64,000 nt of DNA, taken from contig NC_077222.1 in assembly GCF_024763615.1 (NCBI RefSeq), positions 7,130,001 through 7,194,000 of the forward strand, written 5' to 3'. The DNA comes from Phlebotomus papatasi (Eukaryota > Arthropoda > Insecta > Diptera > Psychodidae). This document shows, piece by piece, positions 32,641 to 45,100 of this stretch. The notes under the pieces are model-generated. The model was not told the origin of the DNA, did no database searches, and worked only from the letters and a program-made list of their open reading frames with translations. Made by a program: the position numbers and the translations under genes. Positions within the stretch are counted from its first letter, which is position 1. The number at the start of each line of letters is the position of its first letter.

Positions 32641-32829
32641 TAGGGGAAAGTGCCCATGCTTTGCACGGTCTCAAGCTTCATAATGACTAAATTTTTCCTT
32701 CCTGAATAAATGTGACTGGCGCAAACAATTTTAAAAGCAGGACATTTCTAGGATATTTATTGAAAAACATACGAAAAATTTAGTAATAATAAAGCTTGGG
32801 ACCGTGCAAATCATAGGCACTTTCCCCTA
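32641..32829. mobile_element. hairpin element with TAGGGGAAAGTGCCCATGC ends, simple copy
   Basis: Left 'taggggaaagtgcccatgct' and right 'ataggcactttccccta' match; 'gcacggtctcaagcttcata' pairs with 'aagcttgggaccgtgc'. 189 bp, between peroxidase A and peroxidase B. Confidence 0.78.
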
Positions 32830-33181
32830 TTCCTTATTTCTTTTAATTTAAACAAAACATAACCTCACTTAACCTCATAACATAACCTCAAATTTTAAAA
32901 TAACCTATTGCCCAAACAAGAAAATGATGCTTGAATGTTGGGGGAAAAATTAAAAAAAAATGGCAGAATGTTTCGTAAATAATTTCTTTCGTGTATAAAA
33001 AACATTGCATAAACGATCTCTTAAGCAATTACTTTTCACACTATCGTTGGTCACATTACATTATAATTGTCATGTTACATTTAACTTTTATCTGCGAATA
33101 TCTCCATAAATAAATTTATGCAGGAATATCCAGCTCTAAAAGTCTTACAATCTAATTTTCAATAAATTATATACATTGCGA

Positions 33182-36100
33182 TCACTTGGTAAAAATGAAG
33201 GCATTGTGGGAGTCATAGGCTGCGGATACATCCTCCTTCCAGAGGCTAAAGTCAATACGAGGTAGTGAGACGCAGGGGAGGAGTTCATTGCCCAGGTGGA
33301 TCCTCTCAAATGCTCTTGGCTGAATATACTGAATATTTGTGTTATCGCACACAAAACGTGCTGCCGTCGACGATGCTCTGATTGATTGAAGTTGTTCTAG
33401 AAAAAATATCAGACAGAAATATGCACATAATTTTTCGCAATAATCAATTTCTCAATAATTTTTTTTCTGGGCAGCAGAAAAAAACCCGATTTAATGATCA
33501 TAATTCGCGTAATTAAATCAATATGTAATTGATATTTCACACAGAAAACACATGTAATTAGTTACTCCATCTCCCCATTATATCCAACAAGAGAAAATAC
33601 TAATTAAAAATTGGGTGAGAGTGTTTGCATTTAATTGCAATGTCTTGCATTTGGATCATAAAATTCTCTCTATCACACAGAAAATTGGAATAAGATACAG
33701 GTTTCTATTTTGCATAATTTGCCAGATACTTGATTTTAAGGCCAAGGCATTTGCTAACAATGTACTAAGTCCACGGGAGACACTTTCATATTTAACTATT
33801 TTAGTCCGCAATTCTTCCATCTCTAAACACTATTGCTAGTGACAACATCGTGATTTATGGAAGTTTAAACACTCTTCAACATGTGGGATGGGAAAGCACG
33901 TGGAAAATTGCTGGTGCATGAAGATCAACAGTTCAAGAAGGCGAATTTAATCCATTGAACTACAAAATCGCAATTCGCAAAAGCTCCGGTTTGAATTTGC
34001 AATTGAATGCACCAGGGAGTGGAACGATTAGCCTTTAACTAAAACCAGTCTAAACTTTCAAAAGTGTTTTGGTTTTGACGGAAATGTATTTTTTCTCGAA
34101 AATTCAATCAAAAACCTTTTCATTTTATTTTAAAGTCACGTGCCTATGTAAATGTCTCAATCAACTGTTTAAACTTGATCAATGAAATTTATAATTTTGA
34201 AAGCGAAATGGGAAGTAAACAAAAAACATACAAATTTTATAAATTTATGGTATTGCTGAGGCTTAAATTGGGATAAGGGGGGAAGAATTATGCACAACGC
34301 ACAATAACTTTTGTTTAGTAAACATTGTTTTGACATTTAAATGAGAGTGACTGAGATCTAGATCTACTCATCTCGCTCATTCTTATGGGAAATTTTGAAA
34401 ACATGTTTACAAACAAAAGTTATTGTGCGTTGGTCATAATGCCCATGTATAATCCAGTACAAAATTCGTAAAAGTTTGTAATTTTTCACAAACCATGTTC
34501 GTAACTTGATCACTTGATGAGCATTTGTTGTTCTTTTATGAACATTTTTTCGTAAATGCTCCTAAGAACATAAGAAAAGTGTTCGTAAAATTTTGTTATT
34601 TGTTCGTAAAGTTTTGTCAGAAAAACCAAAATGTACGAACAAATGTTTGAGAAAAGAACAAAACATGGTCGTGAGGTGATAAAGTTACAAATAATGCCCA
34701 GCGCACAATAACTTTTGTTTGTAAACATGTTTTCAAAATTTCCCATGAGAATGAGCGAGATGACTAGATCTAGATCTCTCTCACTCTCATTGAAATGTCA
34801 AAAACATGTTTACTAAACAAAAGTTATCGTGTGCTAGGAATTATGCCCAGCTCACAATAACTCTTGTTTGTAAACATGTTTTTACAAACAAGAGATCTCT
34901 GTCTCATTCACTTTTATTGAAATGTCAAAAACATATTTACAATACAAAATTTATTATCCGTTGGGCATTAAATTTTTGAAATAAATTTTTGTTTGTCTGT
35001 CAAAACTTTGCGAACAAATGAGAAGATTTTACGAACACCTTTCCGTCTACACAGAAAAAAATATTTTGTAAAAATGTTCGTAAATGTTTGTAAATTCATA
35101 TGGGGGAGTTACGAAATGCTCGTGAATCATATAACCCACAAACATGTTCGTAAAATTTTGTACTTTTTTCACAAACATTGTTCGTAACATGATCACTTGA
35201 GGAGCATTTTTGTACTTTTACGAACATTTTTTCGTAAATGTTCGTAAACGCACAAAAAAATAGTTGTAAAATTTTTTGTGAGTTTACGAACAAATGTTTA
35301 TAAAAGTGTCAAATGATCATGTTACGAACAATGTTTGTGAAAAAAGTAAAAACTTTTACGAACATGTTTGTGGGTTATAAGATTCACGAGCATTTCGTAT
35401 GTCCTCCATAAGAATTCACAAACATTTACAAACATTTTTACAAAATATTTTTTTCTGTGTATTTAATAGGAACATTTACGAACAAATGTTTGCAAAAGTA
35501 CAAGAAATTCTTGTCAAGTGATCATTACGAACAATATTTGTGAAAAAAGTTCAAGCTTTTACAACCGTTTTATTGAATTATACGATTTACAAGCATTTCG
35601 TCAATTCCCAGTGGGAATTCGCAAACATTTACAAACAATTTTGTGATTTTTTTTCAGTGTAATTATATTTGTAAAGATTCTTTTTCCTTGATTAGGAATA
35701 AACTCGTGCATAAAATCTTTATAAAGAAATTCATTTTACGACAAAATACTACGAAATATAATTTTCATTCATATTGTTCTATACAGAAAAATATTTTTAA
35801 TACGTTTTAATTGGTTGGAAATCTATATTAAGTTCAATTTTAATTAAACCTCGCTAAAAATCGATAATGCTTACAATATTGATTTAAATAGAGCTTGAAG
35901 AATTAAGCTAAATTCTTAGCGATTTAGTTTCTCATTTTTAGTTAGAGGTTTATGCATCATAACATTAAGCTTCATAACATTGAAAAAGCTCAGCTCAATT
36001 TATTTTTAAGATATTTTTAAAGGTTTAAAATTAAAGTGTCCTTTGAATCAATTTTCAAATCAAAAACGATTAACAAAAAACTTTAAAATTTTCATTAAAA

Positions 36101-39100
36101 CTTAAATTATTATATTATAGTATTTGTTGCGATTTAGCTTTACGATTTAAAAGAGCTTAATATACTAAAACAGGATTTTATTGATTACAAAATAAATAAA
36201 ATCCCTTATTAAAAATAAAGGAAAAATGCACTTCTGTTCTTCAAGGAAATTTTGTTCTTTAGTCGATTTCTTTACGGATTTGAACGATTTTGATAGATTT
36301 ATACGAAATGTACAACTAACGTTCTTGTAGTCTAAAAACATTTCGGAATCTACCCGAATAATCTGTACAAATTATGTTCTATTTAAATCCGATTTTGATA
36401 ATTTTAAATGGTTTAAATATCTGATACACTTTTAATAAGTTTTTTTTTTCAGAAAGTGAATAAATAGTTTTTTTGTTTTGGTTTTGAGGAAAAGAGACAA
36501 GAACAGTTTGAATTTCCTTTTGTAATTTTCTTGGGAAGATTTCTGCAAGCTTATCTGCTAAAAATTCACCATTAATTTTCTCGTCCGTTTTTATGATCTC
36601 AAATTATTTGTAAATACGGGAATATTTCCATCTAAGATTCTCAAAAAAAAATCAAATGGGTTGTTTTTCAGTGGAAATTCCGATATGTGTTTAAAAATTG
36701 AATTTAAACTCAAACCTGATAAACATAACGGATTTCGTAAGCTAAAAGCCTGCTAAAGAGACCAAAAAGAATTTTCCCGAGAAGAAACTGTCGTGAAATT
36801 GAGTAAAAAAGGAATCGAAAGTGCTCTTTACAAGTTATAAAAACTGTTTTGCAGTTTTCTTTTCAAAAATCCTCCAAATATTCAATGTAGGCTCGAAGGA
36901 ACACTTATTGGTACTTTAAGAAATCGTATTCTGACTTGTTGGAACACTATTTTTCACAGTTTGGGATATGACATTTGAACATATATCCTTATAAGAAAAG
37001 GCAGAATAATGAAAAAAAAGTCAGATTACTTGCATTTTATTGGATACATTAAATAAATTTAAAATTAATTCTATTTTTTTTTTAACTTTTTTTTTTGAGA
37101 AAAAATAGAAAGCTTGAAATTGAAAAAATATACCTAAAAATTGAGATAATAGGTCCAGTTAATAGGCTCTGAAGAAGATCTTATCTATGATCTAAACTTT
37201 GGCAAAATAAAGTCAAAGTGAAGAAAAAGGATTAGACCGAATGTTCCACTTTGAAAATGTTATCCGACGGGTTATCTACTGCTAATGGGAACCGGTGGAC
37301 GTCCGGGAACGAAGAGTCAGTTTCCTAGTGGGAAGAATCTAAAATTTTCTAAGCTGACCCTTCTTTCCCCACCGTTCACCGGTTCCCATTAGCAGTCCCA
37401 CTTTGACCTCAGCTTCCTAATTTTTTTTTGTAAGACATAAGTAGAAGATTTTAAGAAAATTTGATGGAAAAGTTCTCCGACGTTTTCCAAAGTTCTCTCA
37501 CAAACCCATTTTAGGGCCATAAATTAATTTAATTTATTTTTTTTATTTTTCAAGTTTATTTATTTATTTATTTATTTTTTAAATGAGAATCCTGTTGTGG
37601 CGATTCAAAAAATGAATAAATAAATAAACCCATATTAAAATTGGATTAAAAAACGTTTAGTAATGATTTTTATTTAATTATTGTGGATTTCATTTATTCA
37701 TAATTTGGGTGTAATGGAATTTTGGTTTGTTTTGGAAAGTTGTATTTTATAAGATCCATTTGTCCTATCTTCTTTATGGTTTATGTCCCAGATGATATGT
37801 TTCTTTATAAAAACTTAGGAAAATATATTTATTGTAATAATAGTTATTGTTGTTATTATATTCAAAAAATAATCAAAACGAGGAATCCAAAACTAACATA
37901 AAAATTTTATTTTTATGTAATCTGAAACATTTCCTAACCGACGTTCTACATTTTGAGCGTAATAAAGTGTACCTGATTTCGGTAAAAAATTTAGAAGACA
38001 TGTTTATTTTACCCTGCATTATTGATCCGAAATCAGTGTAAATATTATGCTTTTTAGGTGTATTAGGGGTTAAAGTTACCCTTTTTCATGTTAATTTTGC
38101 CCTTAAAAAGTTATAAAATCAACATAAAAAAATGTTGATATAGTTTTACATCTAAAAGGTGTTAAAGCTATGAGTAAAAAAAGTTAATCGCACTCCCGTT
38201 TTTTTTCTCTGTGAATGAATAATAATTTTCAGTCTAATGAAAAATATTACGTTTGAGTATTGTAGTTACTTTATCCAAAACGATTTAGCTTAAAAAAATT
38301 GGAAGTATAAAAAATAATTAAAATAATTTTTTAAAATGAGAATTTCAAAAAATATTCTAAATTCCTCCAACCTTCTACTTTGTAATTATACAAACATAAG
38401 AAAAAATATATAACTTTGGGTAGTCAAGAAAAATTATTTTCTTTATGGGACACCGGTGTTCCAATCGTCCTTAAAGGGTTAAATAATAATAATGTTTTAC
38501 ACTCTCAATTTTTTATTGTGTCCTAGTATTATTTTTTCCACGAATATAGAGGAATGCTTTCAAGCTTCGTACACACTGTGGCTTCGAACACTTCAATAAT
38601 AAAAAAATAAATTAAGTCAAATTCATCAAAGTAATATGGGGAAAATATGAAGTGTTCGAATGCAGAGCGTGTGCAAAGTCTGAAAGCCTTCCCTTATAGT
38701 TTGCCAGATTGTTACTTGAGGGAATATTAGGAGTGATACACCTTAAGATCCCTTGCAAGAAATAAATGGTTAATTTGAGTAAACTTACCTCTTGTGAATG
38801 CATTGTCGATGTTGCCGTTTTCGTAGAAGAATCTGTCTCCAACACGGGTGCGGAAGAATTGTTCAGTGAGGATACAGAGGAAGGTTGGACCTGCCAAAGC
38901 ACCGGCCACGTGAGCCTCCAGAGATCCACCAACAGTGAGATCAACGTCCTCGGGACTCGTGTAGTGAGCTCGGAGTTTCTCAACGTGTCTTGGCGAAATG
39001 AGATCCAGGAAATCTTCGAAAGTTGTGGCTCTCTTGAGTCCACAGAACTCTCTGAAGTCATTGTAACTTGCGAGACCATGATCTCGATTCCTCTGGATAT

Positions 39101-42100
39101 CGATCGCCTTCAAGTCTTGTCCAATTGGATTGTCCAGTCGGAACAAGAAGTGCTTGATCTATCGAGTAGAGTGAAAAATGTGTTAAAAGAAGAAGCTGTT
39201 TGGTCAGTGATCTTTGAACTCACCTCAGTGTCCAAATTATCGTCTGTATCTTCCTCTGGTTGAGTAACCATTCCGCGGCAGAGATTATCAAATTCAGCCT
39301 CAACGACAACGGGACGATTGAGCCAGTCACTGAGTCTCAAAGAAGCCGTTCTCGCACGATGTTCGGACAATAAACTTTTATGCGAAAAGATGAATAAACA
39401 ATTAAAAAGATCAATTTAATCTTAGCACAGATTTTTTTCGTGATAGGTTTTCTTTTTGTTGAATAAGTTCAAGTTCATCGTCATTGACCCAAAATATGAG
39501 CCATTTTTCTAAAATGTAATAATTTCAAGGGTCAGTTTAGATCACTCGAAATAGCGTGTCAAGATCGAGAATACGATATATTTAGCAGTTTTTCTTTACG
39601 CAATTGAAAGTAAAAGCAAAAGTCAAGTGAAAATTAGTACAAATTTATCTGCAGCATGAAATGCAATCTTGCGAAAGTTGAACTATTTCCACATGAAATT
39701 CTCCATAATAAATTTATAAATCAATATAAATGAAAGTAATGGGAAAACAATTAAAACCATGAATAAATTAGGAGAAACAATGATAGTCAATTGAATAAAA
39801 ATTTTTCTCATCTTGAATTAGAGACATTTTTTTACTTCTTCTCCAGAGAATATTTAAAAAAAAAAACCATATTTAAGAGTTATGCTACAATTGCATTCAA
39901 TGAGTTTGCATGCTCTGCATATTCAAACACCTTTTTACAGGTGATCATGCATTCTCTGAAGATCATTGAGTCAGGAGGAAAAGTGGAAATGAAAAAGAGT
40001 GAATTTCCAGACCAATATTACGATCAATTAACCCATTGTTTCCATCCAGAAAGTAAAAGAAAAAAATAGAAGAAGTTCGCACCCATTTACGGACAATAAT
40101 AATATATGCAAATGTAGGGGAAATGAGAAAGTATATCTTGTCTCGCGATCTCTTTAGCGTTTGAACTAATTACGAGTGATTGGAAATGTGCAGAAAAGCC
40201 AGGCAAATCGTGGGAAGAAACTTACTCTAGTCTTCCTTCAATTTGCGTGTGGAAGTATCGGAAGGCAGCAGTGGCGAAAGCATTGATTACACGTGGATCA
40301 ATGCTTGAGTCATAATCATTCACATAGCTCCCTGGTGTTGTCTCATAGATCAATCCATTATTCCGCATATTCTTCTGACCTAGGAAAATTGGGAGCCATT
40401 CGTAGTAGGAAATGTGCTGGAATTCGGCAATGGCAACTCTTCTGGCTTCCTGGAAGATCCTCTCGTCATCCCAATGTGGATTGATGTGGGCCAGGGCATC
40501 GGCGATGAGATTATGTTCAGTAAGGAGCATGATTCTGATAGAAAGAAAATGGACATTTTTTGTATAACTCCTCAGATCGTGGAAAGTTTGCTTAAAATCC
40601 ACTAGTGGCGCTTATGACGCAAAGAGCTATGTCAGCGCCTCTTGCGGAAATTTAATGAACTTTCGATGTAATGAGAAGTCAAATATTGCTGAAGACTTTC
40701 TGCTTAAAACACATTTGACAAAATGATTAAATAAAATTTTTGGCTATATCATGGATGGTTAATTAACTTTCTTTGTTAGGAAGAGACGTAGAGTATTGAT
40801 TTCGCTTAAAAAACTGGAGATCAAGAGGTAATTCATAAGAAATTCAAATGGGCTGAGTTCTCGGTTCTTCAAAAAAAAAAAAAAATAACTGGGTACTCCG
40901 AGTTCCCTGAAAAACATCAGTTCTCCTGGTTCCCTGAAAAATACAGGTACCCTGTTCCCTGAAAAAATATATATGGGCTTTCTAAGAGTTCCCTGAAAAA
41001 TGTACAGGTTTCTCGGCTTCCGCACGAGTTCCTTAAAGAATGTATGACTTTCCAAGGTTTCTCTGAAAAAAATATGGGACCTGAGAGATCCATGAAAAAT
41101 GTATAGGATCCCCGTAAATTCCCTGAGCTAGAGGGACTTTCCGGTGTTTGCCAGTGAAAATGGTCACCCTAAGATGAAAACACTTTTTTCGTCTTGCCCA
41201 GAGCTTTCGGTCCCGATGTGGACCTTCTTCATCTGTAGACCTGTCCATCTTAGGGTGACCTTTTTCACTGGCGAACACCGGAAAGTCCCTCTCAAAGTAC
41301 ATTGTGCCAGTCCATCATCATTGATTGTATGAGCTAGGATTTTCAGGGCAATCTGTCCTTCCGGCTAGCGTCGGAATTTGTTGATCAAATCCAATGAATC
41401 ACACACACAATATCACCATTTGGTAGGTTTTTTAGGAGAATCTGTCCATTTGGTAAAATTATGTGTTTGATTCATAGGATTTTATCAACAAATTTCGACG
41501 CTCACCGGAAGGACAGATTGTCCTGAAATCCTAGCTCAGTTAAACCAGACCGTCGGCTATCCCTTTATACATGAAAATGTATGAGTACCAATGGTTCTCT
41601 GAAAAAATATATAGGTTCCCCGTGAGTTTCCTCAAAAACGAGTTGCCCGTGCTTTCTCCGGGTTCCTCGTGGGTTGCTTGACTAAATTGGCTCAGGTGCC
41701 CCGAAATAGCTACCCTTGCTGGAGAAATAATGTTTATATTTCAAAACTAACTCTATAGAAAAAATACCTATTATAGAGGCGCTGGAATATTCTATCAAAC
41801 AAAGATCTTAATGGTCATTGAATTTAAAATCTCCGTATTAAATTTTATTAAATATTATTTATTTATATAGTGTAACTATTTAAGAAAGGGATTTGTCTTC
41901 CAAAACACAAATTAGAAAAGAGAATGAAGGAAAATATTATCAAAATCGGCGCGATGTCTAATTTTCCAGGCACAACTTTGATCAAAAACGTTGTATGGCT
42001 TTCCACGAAGCAATGAAATCTGCCCCAAATATACTCAGGCTAATCCTTGAGAATATTTAACTTGGAAGTAAAAATGTTATAAAGGAAATTTATCCAAAGG

Positions 42101-45100
42101 ACCTCTAATCGATGATCCTAGGCCTTCAAAATCTGCTAAATTTTACAGGCTAAATATTTTCGAGCATCCGCCTGAGTCTATTTCAGTCCTAACTCTATTT
42201 TGCAAGGATCTAATTGTTTAGTCAAAGCCTTGAAGTTTTCCTTTAAAATTTAGCTACTCATTCCGTTTTGGGATTCCTCAGAAAAGCTATGCAAGCCATT
42301 GTGAGGAAGCGTCAACTTCGAGGCAGGCCTAGGACAAAGTGGCTGAATCAAATTCAGAATCTTGCCTTGGAATCGAACCCCAACATCTTCCTGAAGTCGC
42401 GGAGGATTGACAAGCGTAGGCTGGTAATTTAGATGTCATGGGCCCGCGACCCCAATAGGGCTATGCAATCGTAGCTCTTCCGGTGTTCGCCATAGAATTC
42501 GTTCTTTTCAAATCAAAAGACTCCGATTTTTTGCCAAAGGTTTCAACCCTTGGTAATGGGTCTTCATCAGTGGCTCTGTAATTGACCCACCCAAGAACGA
42601 GTTCTCTGGCGAACATCGGAAGAGCTACGATTGCATACACCTCCGCCAGATATATAATACTAAGAACCAATAGGATTAAGCGGTTGAAAATGATGATGAT
42701 GATTCCGTTTTGGTCAGGGACCTCTCGACATTTCATTTTTCCATACGTTTTTGCATAGAGGCACTGAAGACTCTTGGCAAGTTTTTTTCCAATGAGAATT
42801 GACTTATCAGTCTGATATATTTCGAAATCGTGCATTAAAATCTATCTAAAAATACAAATTTGATAATGCTCGCCGAAATAATACAAGAACTACGAGCAAA
42901 TTTGTTTAAGTCGCAGTGCAATGGCTGCAAAATGTTTACAAGGAAAACTGAAAAATAGCTTCACTTTTTACTAGGTTTGATGGGCCCCTGGTTTTGGTAT
43001 TTAAGTGATTGTAGCTCCGTTCTCAATTAACTAATTATAATCATCTAGGGCGAAAATGAAAGGTCTTGGAATTCCCTTAACTTTGTAGAAAAAGTTTAAA
43101 GATATCGAAGGAAGATTACCTTGAAGTGAAGATATCTTATTTTTTGAAAGTGTTCTGAGGTTCAAGGATTGATGGAAAAATCAGTTTTTCGCAATCTACT
43201 CAACGTTTATTATTCTGCACTTAATTTAGTTACCTATTTTTCGATACGAAAAAAGTTTGAAAGAGTACCTTCATGAAGCCAAGTGCTTCCTAAAGGCCTC
43301 TACACATTGGGAGCAATTTTCTTCAAAAATTGCCTTTTTGACAGAATTTTGACGTTTCTACGGTGCAGACGATTTCCTTCAAAAAAGCAATTTTTGACGA
43401 AAATTGCTCTCAAAATATGTAGAGGCCTTAATTGATAAGCCCCGCGACTCTTTTGTATTCCAAACAATTAATGCATAAACTTTTAGTCGCCAAGAAGTGG
43501 AACTCAATTGGACTGCTGTAAAATATTATTAAAGCTGAAATATAATTGGAAGCACGAGCAATCCCAATAGAAGCTGCATTTATTAGCCGAAGGGCATTTT
43601 ACTGGTTATCCCATACACTTTTTTTTTGTCACTATTGCATGTTCTGATAGCAAATTAAATTTGTTCAAATTACCTGCCTCGTTAGCAAAGGTTTAATGAT
43701 AGAAAATATTGCCTAAAACCGCCTTCAGACTAGAGGTTTAGCCTAGTTTCCGAAGGTTTCAGTATCCTAAATAGCAACCAATTTAATTTGCTATTTTGAT
43801 TCGAATTGATTAATTCCACTTAATAGTCTATTTCTAAGTCAAAGTTTTCCAAAAAATCCACTGATAAGAAATCAGAGAAGTTAAACCTTATAGCTTAGGT
43901 CTGAAGGCCTATAACGTCACGTTCACAAGAAGCAATAATTTTGAAAAAGGCATCAGAGGATAGTATTCTGTCTTAGTATTTGTTATACTTACTGAAGGGA
44001 TGTGAGTCCAGGATTCTGGTTAACACGGGAGTCTCCGGCGAGGTAGCAAGGCTCATTTCCGCTGGACATGGTGCAGACAGTGGAAGCGTTGGGATTCTGT
44101 GGAGGCCATTCACGTCCATGACGCTGTTCAGTGATCATCCTTCCACCAGAGAATGTCCTAAGACCAGCATTCATTTGATCGCTGTTACCGTAGACAAGTG
44201 AGAGATCCATGAACGCCGTGACTTCAGTGAGCTGTTCAGCGGGAGCTCCGAACTGGACATGGGGACAAGCCACATCTTTGTCTGTTAGCGTCCGCACAAA
44301 GTCCATACAGAGAGTCTGATGGTAGTTATTGTGGACTGGATCATTAGGTGGCACAATAATTGGATAGCAGGTGGTATGAAGATTTCTGCCTTCCATGACA
44401 TGTCCTTCAGGGGAACAGCATGAAGTGGAGTGTTTCTGGGCCTGGGAACCACCAAACTGAAGACTCAAGTCGTGTGTGATCACCTGTCCCCATTGCATAT
44501 TGAGCAGAGTGAATTTTGGATCTGGGATGTCCCTTTCTCCAAAGACATCAACTGAGAGGACACGGGGATTGGGCAGTTCTTCACCAGTTACTGAGAGCGT
44601 CGGTGAGGACATCCTGTCTCCGTATTTGGGGGACAAGAGTCGGGAGTAGCTGCCAGCAGCCATTCCCCAGCCTGGATTTATTAAATTGTTGCAGACACCG
44701 TTGAAGGTTCGGTACTGCGATCGGATGCAGCTTTGAGGTGGGACTCCACATTTCTTAGTGGTTAATGGTGCACTGCCATCCCCTGAGATCCCAAAGGGAT
44801 TTGACTGGGCGAATGATTGCCTGGAATATCATTAATTTATTTAATTTGTGAATCCTTTGAGCTAAATTTAATAAAGTATCATTCTCTCCGTGAAAAGCTT
44901 TGGATTTTGAGGTTATCTTGACTCTAACCTATAAAAAGCTAAGTCGCTAATATTTCTTATTTAAAGATTAGGTTATGTTGCGATTGTCCATGGAGATGAT
45001 CTAGCCCAAACCTAATTTTTTTTATTTTACAGTGCCCGCTCTCTAGTCCGGATCGGCGTAATCCGGACGAATTATCGACGGTTACATTTAAAATAATTTT

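Noticed and set aside
38766..39263. 165-codon plus-strand open frame over peroxidase B exons 4 and 5
   Set aside because: It is antisense to recognised peroxidase exons and crosses the 65-bp intron; no domain.
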